Source: Chrysaora quinquecirrha
Taxonomy: Eukaryota > Cnidaria > Scyphozoa > Semaeostomeae > Pelagiidae
Assembly: GCA_014526335.1 (NCBI GenBank)
Contig: JACTAT010000010.1
Span: forward strand, 5,326,282 to 5,390,281
Direction: 5' to 3'
DNA length: 64,000 bases
Of the stretch, positions 41,381-51,669 are shown one piece after another. The stretch's first letter is position 1, and every line of letters starts with the position of its first letter. The notes under the pieces are model-generated. The model had not been told where the DNA came from. It ran no database searches and saw nothing but the letters and a program-made list of their open reading frames with translations. Both the position numbers and the translations under genes were made by a program.

Positions 41381-44300
41381 ATGGATTCTTCAAAGGTACA
41401 GAACAGTGATTTGTCCACTGATGACTGGAACAAGAGATGGGAAGAAGGAAGAACCGCTTGGCACAAAGAGGCAGTCAATGCGTGAGTAGTTGCGTGGGCC
41501 TTATTATTAGCGCCTAACTTGGGCTGCCTTGGGCTGCCTTTGGCTGCCTATAGTGTCAAATAAGGCAGTCTAACATATTTTCTCCAATAAACACCAGCGT
41601 TCTTTTAAATGCCCTTTTTAAATGCCTCCCTTTTCAAGACGTTAAAGCACAAACCCCCATGGCCCCATTCTGTTGTATCATCAAAACCTTGTTATGTTAT
41701 ATCCCCCAGGTGATCAAGCCTGTCGTCAGGAGGAATCTCTGAAATGAAAAGGTGCATTTGGTGTTACCCCCAGGTGCCACACTGGAGAATTGGCCAACCA
41801 CATCTGACTTTACGCCAAGTAGAGAAACTCAATAAATCTATTGATTAGTCTTTGAGTCGTATTGAATAATTGCGATAAACAGCGGAAACATTTTCAAAAT
41901 TTTTACCCAGATGTGGCTCGAAATGCACAATGCAATGCCACAATGCCAATTCAGCTTTTCTTTCTGATTGGTGCATTTTGAGCCACATCTTGGTATAAAT
42001 TCTGCGTTAGTTCATTGTTTCGGTCTGTTTCTGACACTCATACTCTGAGGAATGTCAGATGAAGAACGCTTTTAAGTATGCCAAAAATGTTTCCACTGTG
42101 TTTGTCACAATTTTGAAATCTATTGTTCTATAATTTAAATAATATAATATAGCCTATTCTATTGTTTACTTTTTAAATACCCACACCACACCAGTATGCC
42201 AAAAAAGTTTAAACTCTGTGTCAGAGATCTTTGGTGTAGGCTAAATGGAATGCACACTGCTGGTTGATTGGTGATCTGAACAGCTTGAAAGTGCCATATG
42301 ATGTAATGATTTATGATGTCTTTCTATTGTTTTTGAAATAATTGGGATGGGTGGGGCTAACCCATCCAGTAGCATTTTTGTTTGATAACTGTTTATATTT
42401 GATCTACCCCTATTTGCTCATGTGAAGTTTTACTTTGTTTTTATCCTGAGTTATGTTGCTTGTTTTTAGGGAGCTGCAAAAGTACTTTGATAGGCTAGTT
42501 GGAAATGATGGAAGAAAAAGAGTTCTTTTTCCATTGTGTGGCAAATCAATTGACATGAGATGGTATGTTTGGGGGTGAAACAATAGTACATTAATTTCTA
42601 AATTAGGTTCCCAAGACTCCCCTCAATGAATCTGGCTTTCCCTTCTCTTCTCTTACACAAGTCGATAAACAATTCTCTCTAAGAAGAAGCTGCAAAAATG
42701 CATGTGACCATCACTGCCCATCAGCATGTAGCCTGCATGAGTTTGGCACAAAGATTCCAAAGCTGGAATGCTCAAAATCAAATGCTAAACTTTCCCTAGT
42801 GTTTTTTAATGTTTGGAGGTGAATGGAGGTCTAACCTCCCTGGACTCATACGAAAGTTCTGCAGGTGATTTTGAGCACTTCCACTTTGCAATCTTTGTGC
42901 TAAACTATGAAAGGTCAGGTGCTCATATGTAGCACTGGCCATTTGCATTTTTGCGGCAGCTTCTTTGAGATACTAATATTAACTTGACTTGTTGAATGGA
43001 GTCAAAGGGTAAGGGAAATTCATTGAGTGGAGGCTTGTCTTTATATGACTTATCTGGTACAACTGGCTGTCATTCATCAAGAATAAGTATACATTGCTAT
43101 ATGTCCCTATTTGGGAAGTTTGCATCTGGTAAAAATCAAACAAAATCGATGTTGTTCGAAAGTTTTAATGTCCAAGCAGGCGCTGTCTGGCCCAGGGGCA
43201 AAGTGGTGATCGCCAGCTGGGCCCTCTCCGTAGAAGTTCGAGAAGATAATTTACATACACTGAAGTATTACAGTCATGAGTAGGGCCCCACAATGACCGA
43301 TATCTACAGTTCTCGTGAGCCAATTCTAAAACGGATGGATATTACAATTGTTTCGTGCCGTGCATCATGCAACGGCTGCAACCACATGCCAAATCATGCT
43401 TCTTATCTCGCATAGAAATCGATAAGAAGCATGAGACTCGATAAGCTTTGCTTCTTCTGGGGCGTATGAAATCGTATGTAGTTAGTTTTAACACATATGT
43501 TTTCATGAATCATTATCAATAGAAATTCTAAGGTTTTTCCATCATTTTTTCGTGGGTTTACTATTTCTCTCATTCCAAAGATGAGGTGCTCTGGTTGCTA
43601 AAATAGCCATTTTGGAGGGTCTAGCAACCAAAATTTTCTTCGCTGCTCAACCATGGTGGGCAGCAATTTTAGTCTTCCTCCTTGAAAGTTGCAGACGTTG
43701 AAACTTGAAAGAGCGAAAAAAGTGCAAAGTATGTTTCTCAAATTGAAATACAAGCATAGATCCCCTTTAGCACACCTATCAATTAATAACTAATATCGAC
43801 TGAGTGTATTTAAGGTGAATTCTTTATTAGTGGAGTGGTTCACAAACTTTGTCTGCAACACCCTGAACCAGGCCCTTTTGATGTGCTAGCCACCTTGCAA
43901 TTGTGGTGCCAGACCGCCCCTGTGTCCAAGAATTCTTTATTCTTATGAAACCAGGCTCCCTATAGGAAAATATCCAATTGTAGGCAATACGCCAATGTTA
44001 TGCCTAAAAATACCGTATTCTAGGGTTGCAGAACAAGGTCATGATGTCATTGGAGTTGATGGTAGTGACTTAGCTGCAAAAAGCTTTTTTAAAGAAAATG
44101 GCATTGAGTATAAGATGGATGCAATCAATATGGCACCACGAGGTGCGCTTGTCTTTAGTGTAAGTCTTGTTTGGTAATTCAAATATTTTTTATTTGTTTC
44201 GCAATGTTTTCGAAAAGGTTCAGACACATATTTTGCTTAACGCAAGCAAAGATGTTTGACGAGCAATGTTTCGCGACGTGGCCAAACTGTAAAACATTTT

Positions 44301-47300
44301 GCTTGACATGCAAATTTTAAATGATTCACAAAACAATGTTTGATCATTTGGCCAGTTCCCTACTACCGTAGAATTACAGAATGAAAACCTGTTTGTGTTG
44401 AGTTGTATAATGCTTTACAACTACACATTACCAAGCTTTTGATGCAAAGCTGTAAGGGTCTGGCAGAACGATGAAACATTGCTTGTCAAACATTTTAAAT
44501 TTACTTATCAGTAGAAATGTTTTACCGTTTGGCCACGTCCCAAAACTTTATTGGCCCAACATTTTTTGGTGCTCTGAACTTTTTCAAAAACAGCGAATTC
44601 TGCCTGTCAAGCAATGTTTTTTACGTGGCCAAACGTTGAAACACAGCTTGACAAGCAAATTTCAAATGTTTGACAAACAATGTTTGATCGTTTGGTCAGG
44701 GCATTATCTTATGATGATGCTTTTTCATATTTCCAGTCTCTAGATGACAGAATCAAGATATTCATCTGCAACTTTCTTGATTTCAGAAGGTAAGCTTTGA
44801 GATTGATAGATTGATTGATTGATAGACTGATAAATGTTGATTTCTTGCTAGTATAAATCTTCTGTTTCACCGTTGCAGCACTGTTGCTGGTGGGAAAATG
44901 GATGCAGCATTTGATAGAGGGGCATTAGTAGCAGTCAATCCAAAAGATCGACCAAAGTAAGCATGTCTCAACTCTTTGTCTCTTTCTTCATATTAGCGCA
45001 GGGCCTTCGAGAGAGAGCGTGAGAGAGAAGGGTTTAATGGGGTTAATGCCACCAGGAACCTGTTATTTTGCTTCTGTCATGTTACATTGGATGGTTAGGT
45101 ATTTACTCTTTTTTATAAGAATACTATAAATTTTGTCCAGCCTCAATATTCTTAAGAAATGTTCGTTTTGAGCCTGAATATATTCTTAAAGTATTCTTAT
45201 TTTTCAAGTCTGATATGCGGTTTTAGGGGAACATAGTTAAAAGCAAAATCATCTCATATGGTCGAGCGAAAGAAATATTTAACTATTATAACAAAAAGAA
45301 TGTTTTTAACAATCATGAAGTTTCGTTCTAACATTGCAAAACAGGCATCTGCTGAAAAATGAGACAGAAATATAGGAGCTGAGGCTGAGCAATATTCTTA
45401 CAATATTCTTAAAAGTAGGATGATTCTGAGCCTGAATATTCTTATAAACAATATTCTTATAAAAAAAGAGTGCAATTTGAGTTTCCTCCGTCAAGCCTTA
45501 TTTCATGGAGAATGTTTTTTGATAATAGTTTAACAATAAAATCTTTTGTGGGTTAATCAGATGAGATAGGGTTAATCATCATCTGTATCCTCAATTAACA
45601 CTCTTTTTTCAGTCCTAGCTCATAGGTTTGGGGCTTCCTCCCTATTGGAGTAAAGGCGTTTTTTTGAAACCAATGAAAACGGAACAATTTTTCTAGGTAT
45701 GCCAAACTGATGGCTGACCTGATAGCTCCCGGTGGTAAAATTTTGGCAGAGTGTTTTGAATATGATCCTCACGTCTATGGAGGTAAGTAACGCATCAGTT
45801 AATTTTCCCGTACACGTTTTTTAATAAGCATGCCAATTGCTTAGCTCCTATCTGAGACTGAAATCAGAGCTCAGAGGTTTAGCCTTTGAAGGTCAATAGA
45901 ATTTTTCGAATTGTAAACTTGCCCTCCTTTCCGTCTGAAAATTATAGGAATTGCAGCCAATTTCTCACAAAAATTTTTGCCCGGGGAAAATGCTGTTCTG
46001 CCTAAAGCTTCTACGAACTATGTCAGGGTGCTGTTTGATATGAAGCAGCAGATTCAGAGATCATGATTCGATCGTGGGGATGTTGATAGGGAGGAGGAGC
46101 TCACGATAGGATCGAGGTGTTCGCAAAAAGATCGAGGAGGTCTCGAGAGAAAGCCCGCGATAGACAATCGAGGTGTCCGTGATAGCAAGCATTGCGGGGT
46201 ATCGAGGATCGAGCGTGACGCGCACGATACGCAATCTGCAATGTTAGATCACGCGATAGCAGTAATGTAACTTTCTATAAGTTAGGTTGTAGCATTTTCT
46301 ATTCTTGTAAGGTTTTGAATAAGTAAAGTGAATGGTTTTCGTATATGAATGAAATATTATTTTTGTATATCGCGGTATGAATTTATTTAATGTCTGCCTT
46401 AACCTAGTGATCTTTTTATGTTCCAGGCCCACCACATCACGTCCCCGAGAACCACATAAGAGAAATTTATGGTAAGTGGCCTATGTAAAAATTACAAATA
46501 CTTTATAAATTCCGAATTTCAAAACAACGTACTATGGCATTAAATCCCTAAGTTTCCAAGGGCCCAAAGTCTGGAGCTCTCTTCCAGCTGAAATAATGTC
46601 TGCCCGAAATAATAAAGCAGTTCAAAAGTTTGATAAAAACATGCAGTTTCTTGCTTACAAATGCGCAGGCTCATTTTGTAACCAATGATATCTTTGATGC
46701 AATCTGTGAAGTTGCTTCATGTTAGTGTACTTGTTACTATTGTAAAACTCCCTGGTGGCCAAACGCTGCAACATTTCAAATGCAACATTTTTCTGCGTTA
46801 TCAAAAAAAGAACTGAGAACAAATTATTGACGTTGTTTCTATGGTAACCATGCTTTTGGCGCAAACGTTCTTGCTATACGCATGTGTGCGTATAACAAAT
46901 ATGCGTATATCAAGTGTTGCAAGACCTGGCCAAACGATGTGAAATCAGTTGCACGGCGCAAGCAACAATTTTGACCGTTTACAAAATTCATGCAACATCG
47001 TGCAATAAATGTTGCACACTGCAACATGGATGGCCAAACGACGTGACAGGGTCGGCAACAAACATTGCATCCAAACGTTGCGTCGTCTGGCCGGGGCTTT
47101 AGTGTCACTAGTGTAAAACTAACACTTGACAACGTACAATACAGTACAATACATGTATGGCCCTGGCCAAACGATGCAACATCGGGCCGGTAACAAATGT
47201 TGCATGGAAATGTTGCGTTGTTTGGCAGAGGCTACACTTGTGTTGTTCTGGTATATGCTTATCTTACCTTAGATAAGAAGATTGATATTCCAATTTCTAA

Positions 47301-47459
47301 ATCACGTCAGATTGATTTCTTTCTGCATCTCTCTTTTCTACAGAGGATGGTTTCGATGTTGTGCAACTGGAAAATGAAATTGACAATCATCCCAGATTTA
47401 AGAACCAATGGAACATTGATGTAATGCATAGACCTTTTTATCTAATGAGAAGAAAATGA
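41381..47459 (+). CDS. TPMT: Thiopurine S-methyltransferase-like, 8 exons
   Basis: Exons are 41381-41481, 42470-42562, 44024-44159, 44737-44789, 44879-44956, 45697-45782, 46427-46471 and 47344-47459. All phases agree and all splice sites are GT/AG, giving 235 residues (vertebrate TPMT is about 245). The enzyme transfers a methyl group from S-adenosylmethionine to aromatic or heterocyclic thiols in the cytosol. Family motifs are WNKRWEEGRTAWHKE near the N-terminus, [30 protein letters not shown] (SAM-binding loop and acidic strand end), DAAFDRGALVAVNPKDRPKY and GGKILAECFEYDPH. An in-frame ATG 84 bp upstream (41297) would add a basic, Arg/Leu-rich extension that could act as a mitochondrial presequence. 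41381 is preferred because it lies just before the conserved region. Introns carry several hairpin elements. Confidence 0.92.
41863..42117. repeat. Family C inverted-repeat element, about 255 bp
   Basis: ATTGCGATAAACAGCGGAAACATTTT faces GTATGCCAAAAATGTTTCCACTGTGTTTGTCACAATT. Inside, GATGTGGCTCGAAATGCACAATG faces GGTGCATTTTGAGCCACATCTTGG. It lies in TPMT-like intron 1. A related core is at 56625-56740. Confidence 0.65.
44200..44362. repeat. Hairpin family A fragment
   Basis: GCAATGTTTTCGAAAAGG through GCGACGTGGCCAAACTG to AATGTTTGATCATTTGGCCAG. The left terminus is missing. It immediately follows exon 3 of the TPMT-like gene. Confidence 0.55.
44455..44704. repeat. Hairpin family A element, full length about 250 bp
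   Basis: The left end AGGGTCTGGCAGAACGATGAAACATTGCTTG and right end ACAAACAATGTTTGATCGTTTGGTCAGGGC are inverted. Internal GTTTGGCCACGTCCC and TTTACGTGGCCAAACG also pair, giving two nested hairpins. It ends only about 30 bp before exon 4. Confidence 0.7.
45101..45472. repeat. Hairpin family B element (ATTCTTATAAG subtype)
   Basis: The left TTTACTCTTTTTTATAAGAATACTATAAATTTTG faces AATATTCTTATAAAAAAAGAGTGCA. Repeated CTGAATATTCTTA occurs in both orientations. A further left-end fragment of the same subtype lies at 47631-47690, downstream of the gene. It lies in TPMT-like intron 5. Confidence 0.7.
46745..47235. repeat. Cluster of hairpin elements with GGCCAAACG...GCAACATT motifs
   Basis: Three pieces (46752-46800, 46923-47100, 47158-47235) share CTGGCCAAACGATG at one end and CGTCTGGCCGGGGC or GTTTGGCAGAGGC at the other. 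The cores are built from TGCAACA/TGTTGCA. They resemble family A in their termini but have a different interior. They lie in TPMT-like intron 7. Confidence 0.6.
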
Positions 47460-47508
47460 ACGATTTTAAATAACCTTAAAAAATTAGTAATCTTAAAAAA
47501 TTTTAGCC

Positions 47509-47514
47509 AATAAA
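47509..47514 (+). promoter_or_regulatory. Likely polyadenylation signal of the TPMT-like gene
   Basis: AATAAA stands 50 bp after the stop codon in an AT-rich 3' flank. Confidence 0.6.
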
Positions 47515-48203
47515 CTTCCTAAATTCGCTGTTTGTATTACACTCATTTTTTATCAGAAAAAGGAAATTTTCGTGATTGGACTAGAAAAATCTCTTCTTGA
47601 ACGGACAAAAAGAGCAATTATACTCTTTTTTATAAGAACCATGAAATTTTGATCGAGGCTGAATTTCCTTAAATGTTTGCCTGTTGCATGTATAATATCA
47701 TGTGCAACGTAACATCAATGTCAGCCGTTACAATAGGGCCGTGCTGATGCAAAACCGTTAACGGAACTTTCCTGAACGCGGAATTTTCGTGAAAAGCCGT
47801 GCGCAGCAAGCTAAGCCATGAGGAACTGGCGTACTGATTATTGTATTTAGCGTATGCATTAAAAAATGCCTGTAAACGAATGGTCTATTATAATTCTTTT
47901 ATACATAAAATCATGCGAAAAGGTCCGTCCGGCTTGTTGGCCTTAGAAAATTGGGGAAATGATCTGGCCAGGTTGAAAAACGAGGGCGTAGACACGTGTA
48001 TGTCTCCTATGTGAACAAAAGGCAAAGCTGAGGGTACCTAAAACAGAGCTTTCTATTGGCTGAAGCAATCAAATTTGTTTTATAATGTTATGCTCATCCG
48101 CTAAACTGTCATACGAAATCTTGACTTTATCGCAACAGCAACTAATAAAAGTTATAACCTAATTTGAATTGATTATCTCATCTTGTGAAAGTGACCAACA
48201 AAA

Positions 48204-48686
48204 ATGCATGTCTTGGCTATTACGATCGTTTTAGCAGGATTTTTTACAAGTGGTGTTTGGTCTTTAAAGTGCAATGTTGGAGGCAAAAGCGACGGTGTAG
48301 GAATGGTTGTCTCAATGACATGTATGTCTGGACTGGATGCCTGCTTTGCAAGCCTTGTATGCAGCAACAAGGATGGCAAGTCAGTTAAAACATATACCTA
48401 CAGCTGTATAGCCTCAACGTACTGCCAAGGTACTGGTACAGAGCGCACTGCAACGAAAGGTGCATTAAAGGGTGTGTGCTGCTTGACAGACAACTGCAAC
48501 AGAGATCTTCCCAAGAACAAGGAGTGTGCAAACGGAGAAAAGAGCACATTGACCCCATTGATAGACGACTGCAAGACAAATTCTACCAAGAAGTGCGCAA
48601 ACGGAGCAAAGAGCAAATCTATCTCCTTGGGATTACTTGCGATTAGCCTTGCAGCTGCATTTGGTTATCATTACATTTCAGGATAA
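48204..48686 (+). CDS. Ly6/uPAR (three-finger) domain protein, probably GPI-anchored, single exon
   Basis: The 160-residue frame starts at ATG 48204 with a signal peptide (MHVLAITIVLAGFFTSGVW), cleaved before LKCNVG. The cysteine pattern (C23, 40, 47, 53, 68, 74, 92, 93, 98) ends in CCLTDNCN, the Ly6/uPAR hallmark. Three more cysteines (108, 123, 131) follow in an Asn/Lys-rich tail. The C-terminus is a hydrophobic segment (SLGLLAISLAAAFGYHY) after small polar residues, which fits GPI attachment. Family members act at the cell surface as modulators or ligands. The usual second cysteine arrangement of the first finger is atypical here, so disulphide pairing is uncertain. The coding part has no intron, unlike its neighbours. 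Confidence 0.82.
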   Translation: MHVLAITIVLAGFFTSGVWSLKCNVGGKSDGVGMVVSMTCMSGLDACFASLVCSNKDGKSVKTYTYSCIASTYCQGTGTERTATKGALKGVCCLTDNCNRDLPKNKECANGEKSTLTPLIDDCKTNSTKKCANGAKSKSISLGLLAISLAAAFGYHYISG

Positions 48687-48884
48687 GATCCATCGGAGGT
48701 AAGAAAATGAACATATGAATTTATAAAGACAGACGTTATTTCACTACGTACCTGTTACGAAATAATTCTGCTTAACTATATTAGCCTAGTAGCTTATAAA
48801 CTAGAAACAAAAGGTATATAGTGTAACCCTTCGTCAGTAGGTATAGTTATTTACTGCGTCTTACTTTCGCGTTACACGCTTTTT

Positions 48885-49262
48885 TTATAAGGAACCACTC
48901 TATAAGGAACCTACATGTAGAGGGCCTGAAAATTTAAAGAACTTATACTATTAGAGAGAAAATAAATAAAGAACTTTTTATTGTTGAATAGTTTTATCAC
49001 TGCAAAAATCAAGAATTACAATGCCGGTTCCTTTCATTTGCAGTCGAAAATCACATAAATTGTACATTACGGATGTATCCAATGTTTCCGTGAGTAGTCT
49101 CGAGCTTTGCTCACATCTAAGGGTCTCTGTATAGTAGTCATGAAACTGAACATGCAATTAAAATTAAGGAACTTTTGGAACTACAATCGTCTCAAAAGAA
49201 GTCCAAAAATAAGGAGCTTTAAGAACTAGGCCTTGAGCTAGGTTTTTATAAAAAAAGCGTGT
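48885..49262. repeat. Hairpin family B element (AAGGAACC subtype), about 378 bp
   Basis: TTACACGCTTTTTTTATAAGGAACC and GGTTTTTATAAAAAAAGCGTGTAA are terminal inverted repeats of about 24 bp. The interior matches the reverse complement of 35935-36331. Confidence 0.82.
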
Positions 49263-49339
49263 AATTTATTTGCTATCTGAATAATCTCTGACAAATTTTA
49301 AACTTAGATTTTATGTCAATGCATTGTATGTCCATGCTA

Positions 49340-50137
49340 TTGACTATATGTACGCGACATTAATTAACGCTTTTTTGTACGATGATGTAGCTACCATACC
49401 AGGACCATGTTATGATACACGCATTTTTTTTATAAAGAAGTGCTTTATTTATGTACGCGACATTAATTAACGCTATTTTTATACGATGATGTAGCTACCA
49501 TACCAGGACCATGTTATAATACACGCATTTTTTTATAAGGAAGTGCTTTATTTATGTACGCGACATTAATTAACGCTATTTTTATACGATGAGGTAGCTA
49601 CCATACCAGGACCATGTTATAATACACGCATTTTTTTATAAGGAAGTGCTTTATTTATGTATGCGACATTAATTAACGCTATTTTTATACGATGAGGTAG
49701 CTACCATACAAGGACCATGTTATGATACACGCATTTTTTTATAAGGAAGTGCTTTATTTATGAACGCGACATTAATTAACGCTATTTTTATACGATGAGG
49801 TAGCTACCGTACCAGGACCATGTTATGATACACGCATTTTTTTTATACGGAAGTGCTTTATGTATGTACGCGACATTAATTAACGCTTTTTTATACGATG
49901 AGGTAGCTACCATACCAGGACCATGTTATGATACACGCATTTTTTATAAGGAAGTGCTTTTTTTATGAACGCGACATTAATTAACGCCATTTTTATACGA
50001 TCAGGTAGCTACCATACCAGGACCATGTTATGATACACGCATTTTTTTATAAGGAAGTGCTTTATTTATGTACGCGACATTAATTAACGCTATTTTTATA
50101 CGATGAGATAGCTACCATACCAGGACCATGTTATGAT
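49340..50137. repeat. 103-bp tandem array, about 8 copies
   Basis: Each unit holds GTACGCGACATTAATTAACGC, ATTTTTATACGATGAGGTAGC, ACCATACCAGGACCATGTTATG and ATACACGCATTTTTTTATAAGGAAGTGC. GCGACATT falls at about 49354, 49457, 49560, 49663, 49766, 49870, 49971 and 50074. Copies differ by only a few bases, so the expansion is young. The last unit runs into an intact family B element. Confidence 0.9.
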
Positions 50138-50512
50138 ACACGCATTTTTTTATAAGGAAGTGCTTTATGAGGAAGGTAGTACTCGAATAGGCAAAAACAG
50201 GAACAGGAATACACGAATGGAAATTTCAAGTACTGGATTGCAGACTGCTAAGGAATTTGAAAAATTAAATCTTTGAATTGACGCGTTTTGTGTTTTGTAT
50301 TTCAAGCACAACTAGCGATGAAAAGCTCACAGGGGTTTACAGCAACACAGTGAAGCCTAGTACAGTGTATATTCTGACCCCAGTACTCCCATTTTGAATT
50401 TAAAAGAAACACAAAGTAACAAGTTAAGGAATTTCTAAGGAATTTTGAGTACTCATAAAAGGAATTTTCAGTACTGGGCCTTAGCCGAACTTCCTTATAA
50501 AAAATGCGTGTA
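50137..50512. repeat. Hairpin family B element joined to the 103-bp array
   Basis: TACACGCATTTTTTTATAAGGAAGTGC at the left faces ACTTCCTTATAAAAAATGCGTGTA at the right. Its left terminus is the same sequence that ends each array unit. Confidence 0.78.
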
Positions 50513-50616
50513 AAAAACCATGTGTGGGAACCTCAAATGCTGTACCTGAATGCGCACGTAGGCTGGCTTATTCGTGTCCGCATTCTTGAATTTTTCCTTT
50601 TGATGTTTGTGCGTCG

Positions 50617-50958
50617 TACACTCTTTTTTTATAAGAAACCTGTTTATAAGAAACTCGCAACTGAGATCAGTATTGGTTAAGAAACTTTCAGTACCTAAAA
50701 TGATAAGAAACTTGCATCCCACTCGCATGTCTAAACAATTTTAGAATTAGAAATATAGCATCGAAAAACGAACTTTTGTTACATGTTAAGTGTCTATTTT
50801 AAAAAAAAAACAGCTGATGTAAACTTGCATTGTAGTGCTTCTTCTATTTATCAAATTTTGATCCCTTAAGAAACTTTCAGTACCAAATTGTCCGAACTAA
50901 AAAACTTTGGCCTTTGTATTGTACTGAAAAAAATCTTAGTTCTTATAAAAAAAGTGTA
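50617..50958. repeat. Hairpin family B element (AAGAAACT subtype)
   Basis: TACACTCTTTTTTTATAAGAAACC at the left faces TTAGTTCTTATAAAAAAAGTGTA at the right. TTAAGAAACTTTCAGTACC occurs in both halves. Confidence 0.75.
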
Positions 50959-51669
50959 TGAGTTCGTATTAGTAAGATTTTAGATGTTTTCTTGTTACAT
51001 ATGTATAATTTCCTTGTTCAAGGGTTAAATTTGCGTAAAATGGCGTTAGAGCTACTGCTTCTATGAACAATAAGTAACAGTCTGGAATATCTGCGTTACT
51101 ATTATATTTTATACCCTTTTATACCATTTAGAAATAGCTAGACTTAATTTCTTTATTTCTTTTCGTTATTTTAAAAGGTGGTATGTATTAGCTTTTTACT
51201 TGTAGATTTAGCTATTTTGTCACCAACGTAAAAGAAAGTGTTGAAAAAACATCTGCTATGTAATTTAATTCAGTCATTGCGTAGTTCTGTTTTTGACATG
51301 AAATTTCTGAAAACACATTTTCTTGTTTCTTATTTTCATCTGAGGCTGTGCATGTTCTTTGTTCTTATAAACTGCGAAGGCGCATTATGTAGCCAAGCAA
51401 CTGTTTGATAAATATGGCGGACGAACCGCAATAAGTCGCAGATTTTGGCTTCTGATTATTTTTGAATAACGTTGAGTTGACTTTTATCAGAACTAAAAAA
51501 GTTAACTTTTTAACTTTGAATCTAAGCTTTGAAAACAATCTTAACAAGTTTAATCAGTTTTGCTGCTGAAAGGAAAGGATTTCTGTATGAACTGGCTAGG
51601 CCTGTTTTTCTGAAGATTCTCTGAGGTTTTTTTCGCAAAGAAAATACAAAACATAAAAACTGAAGTAGC

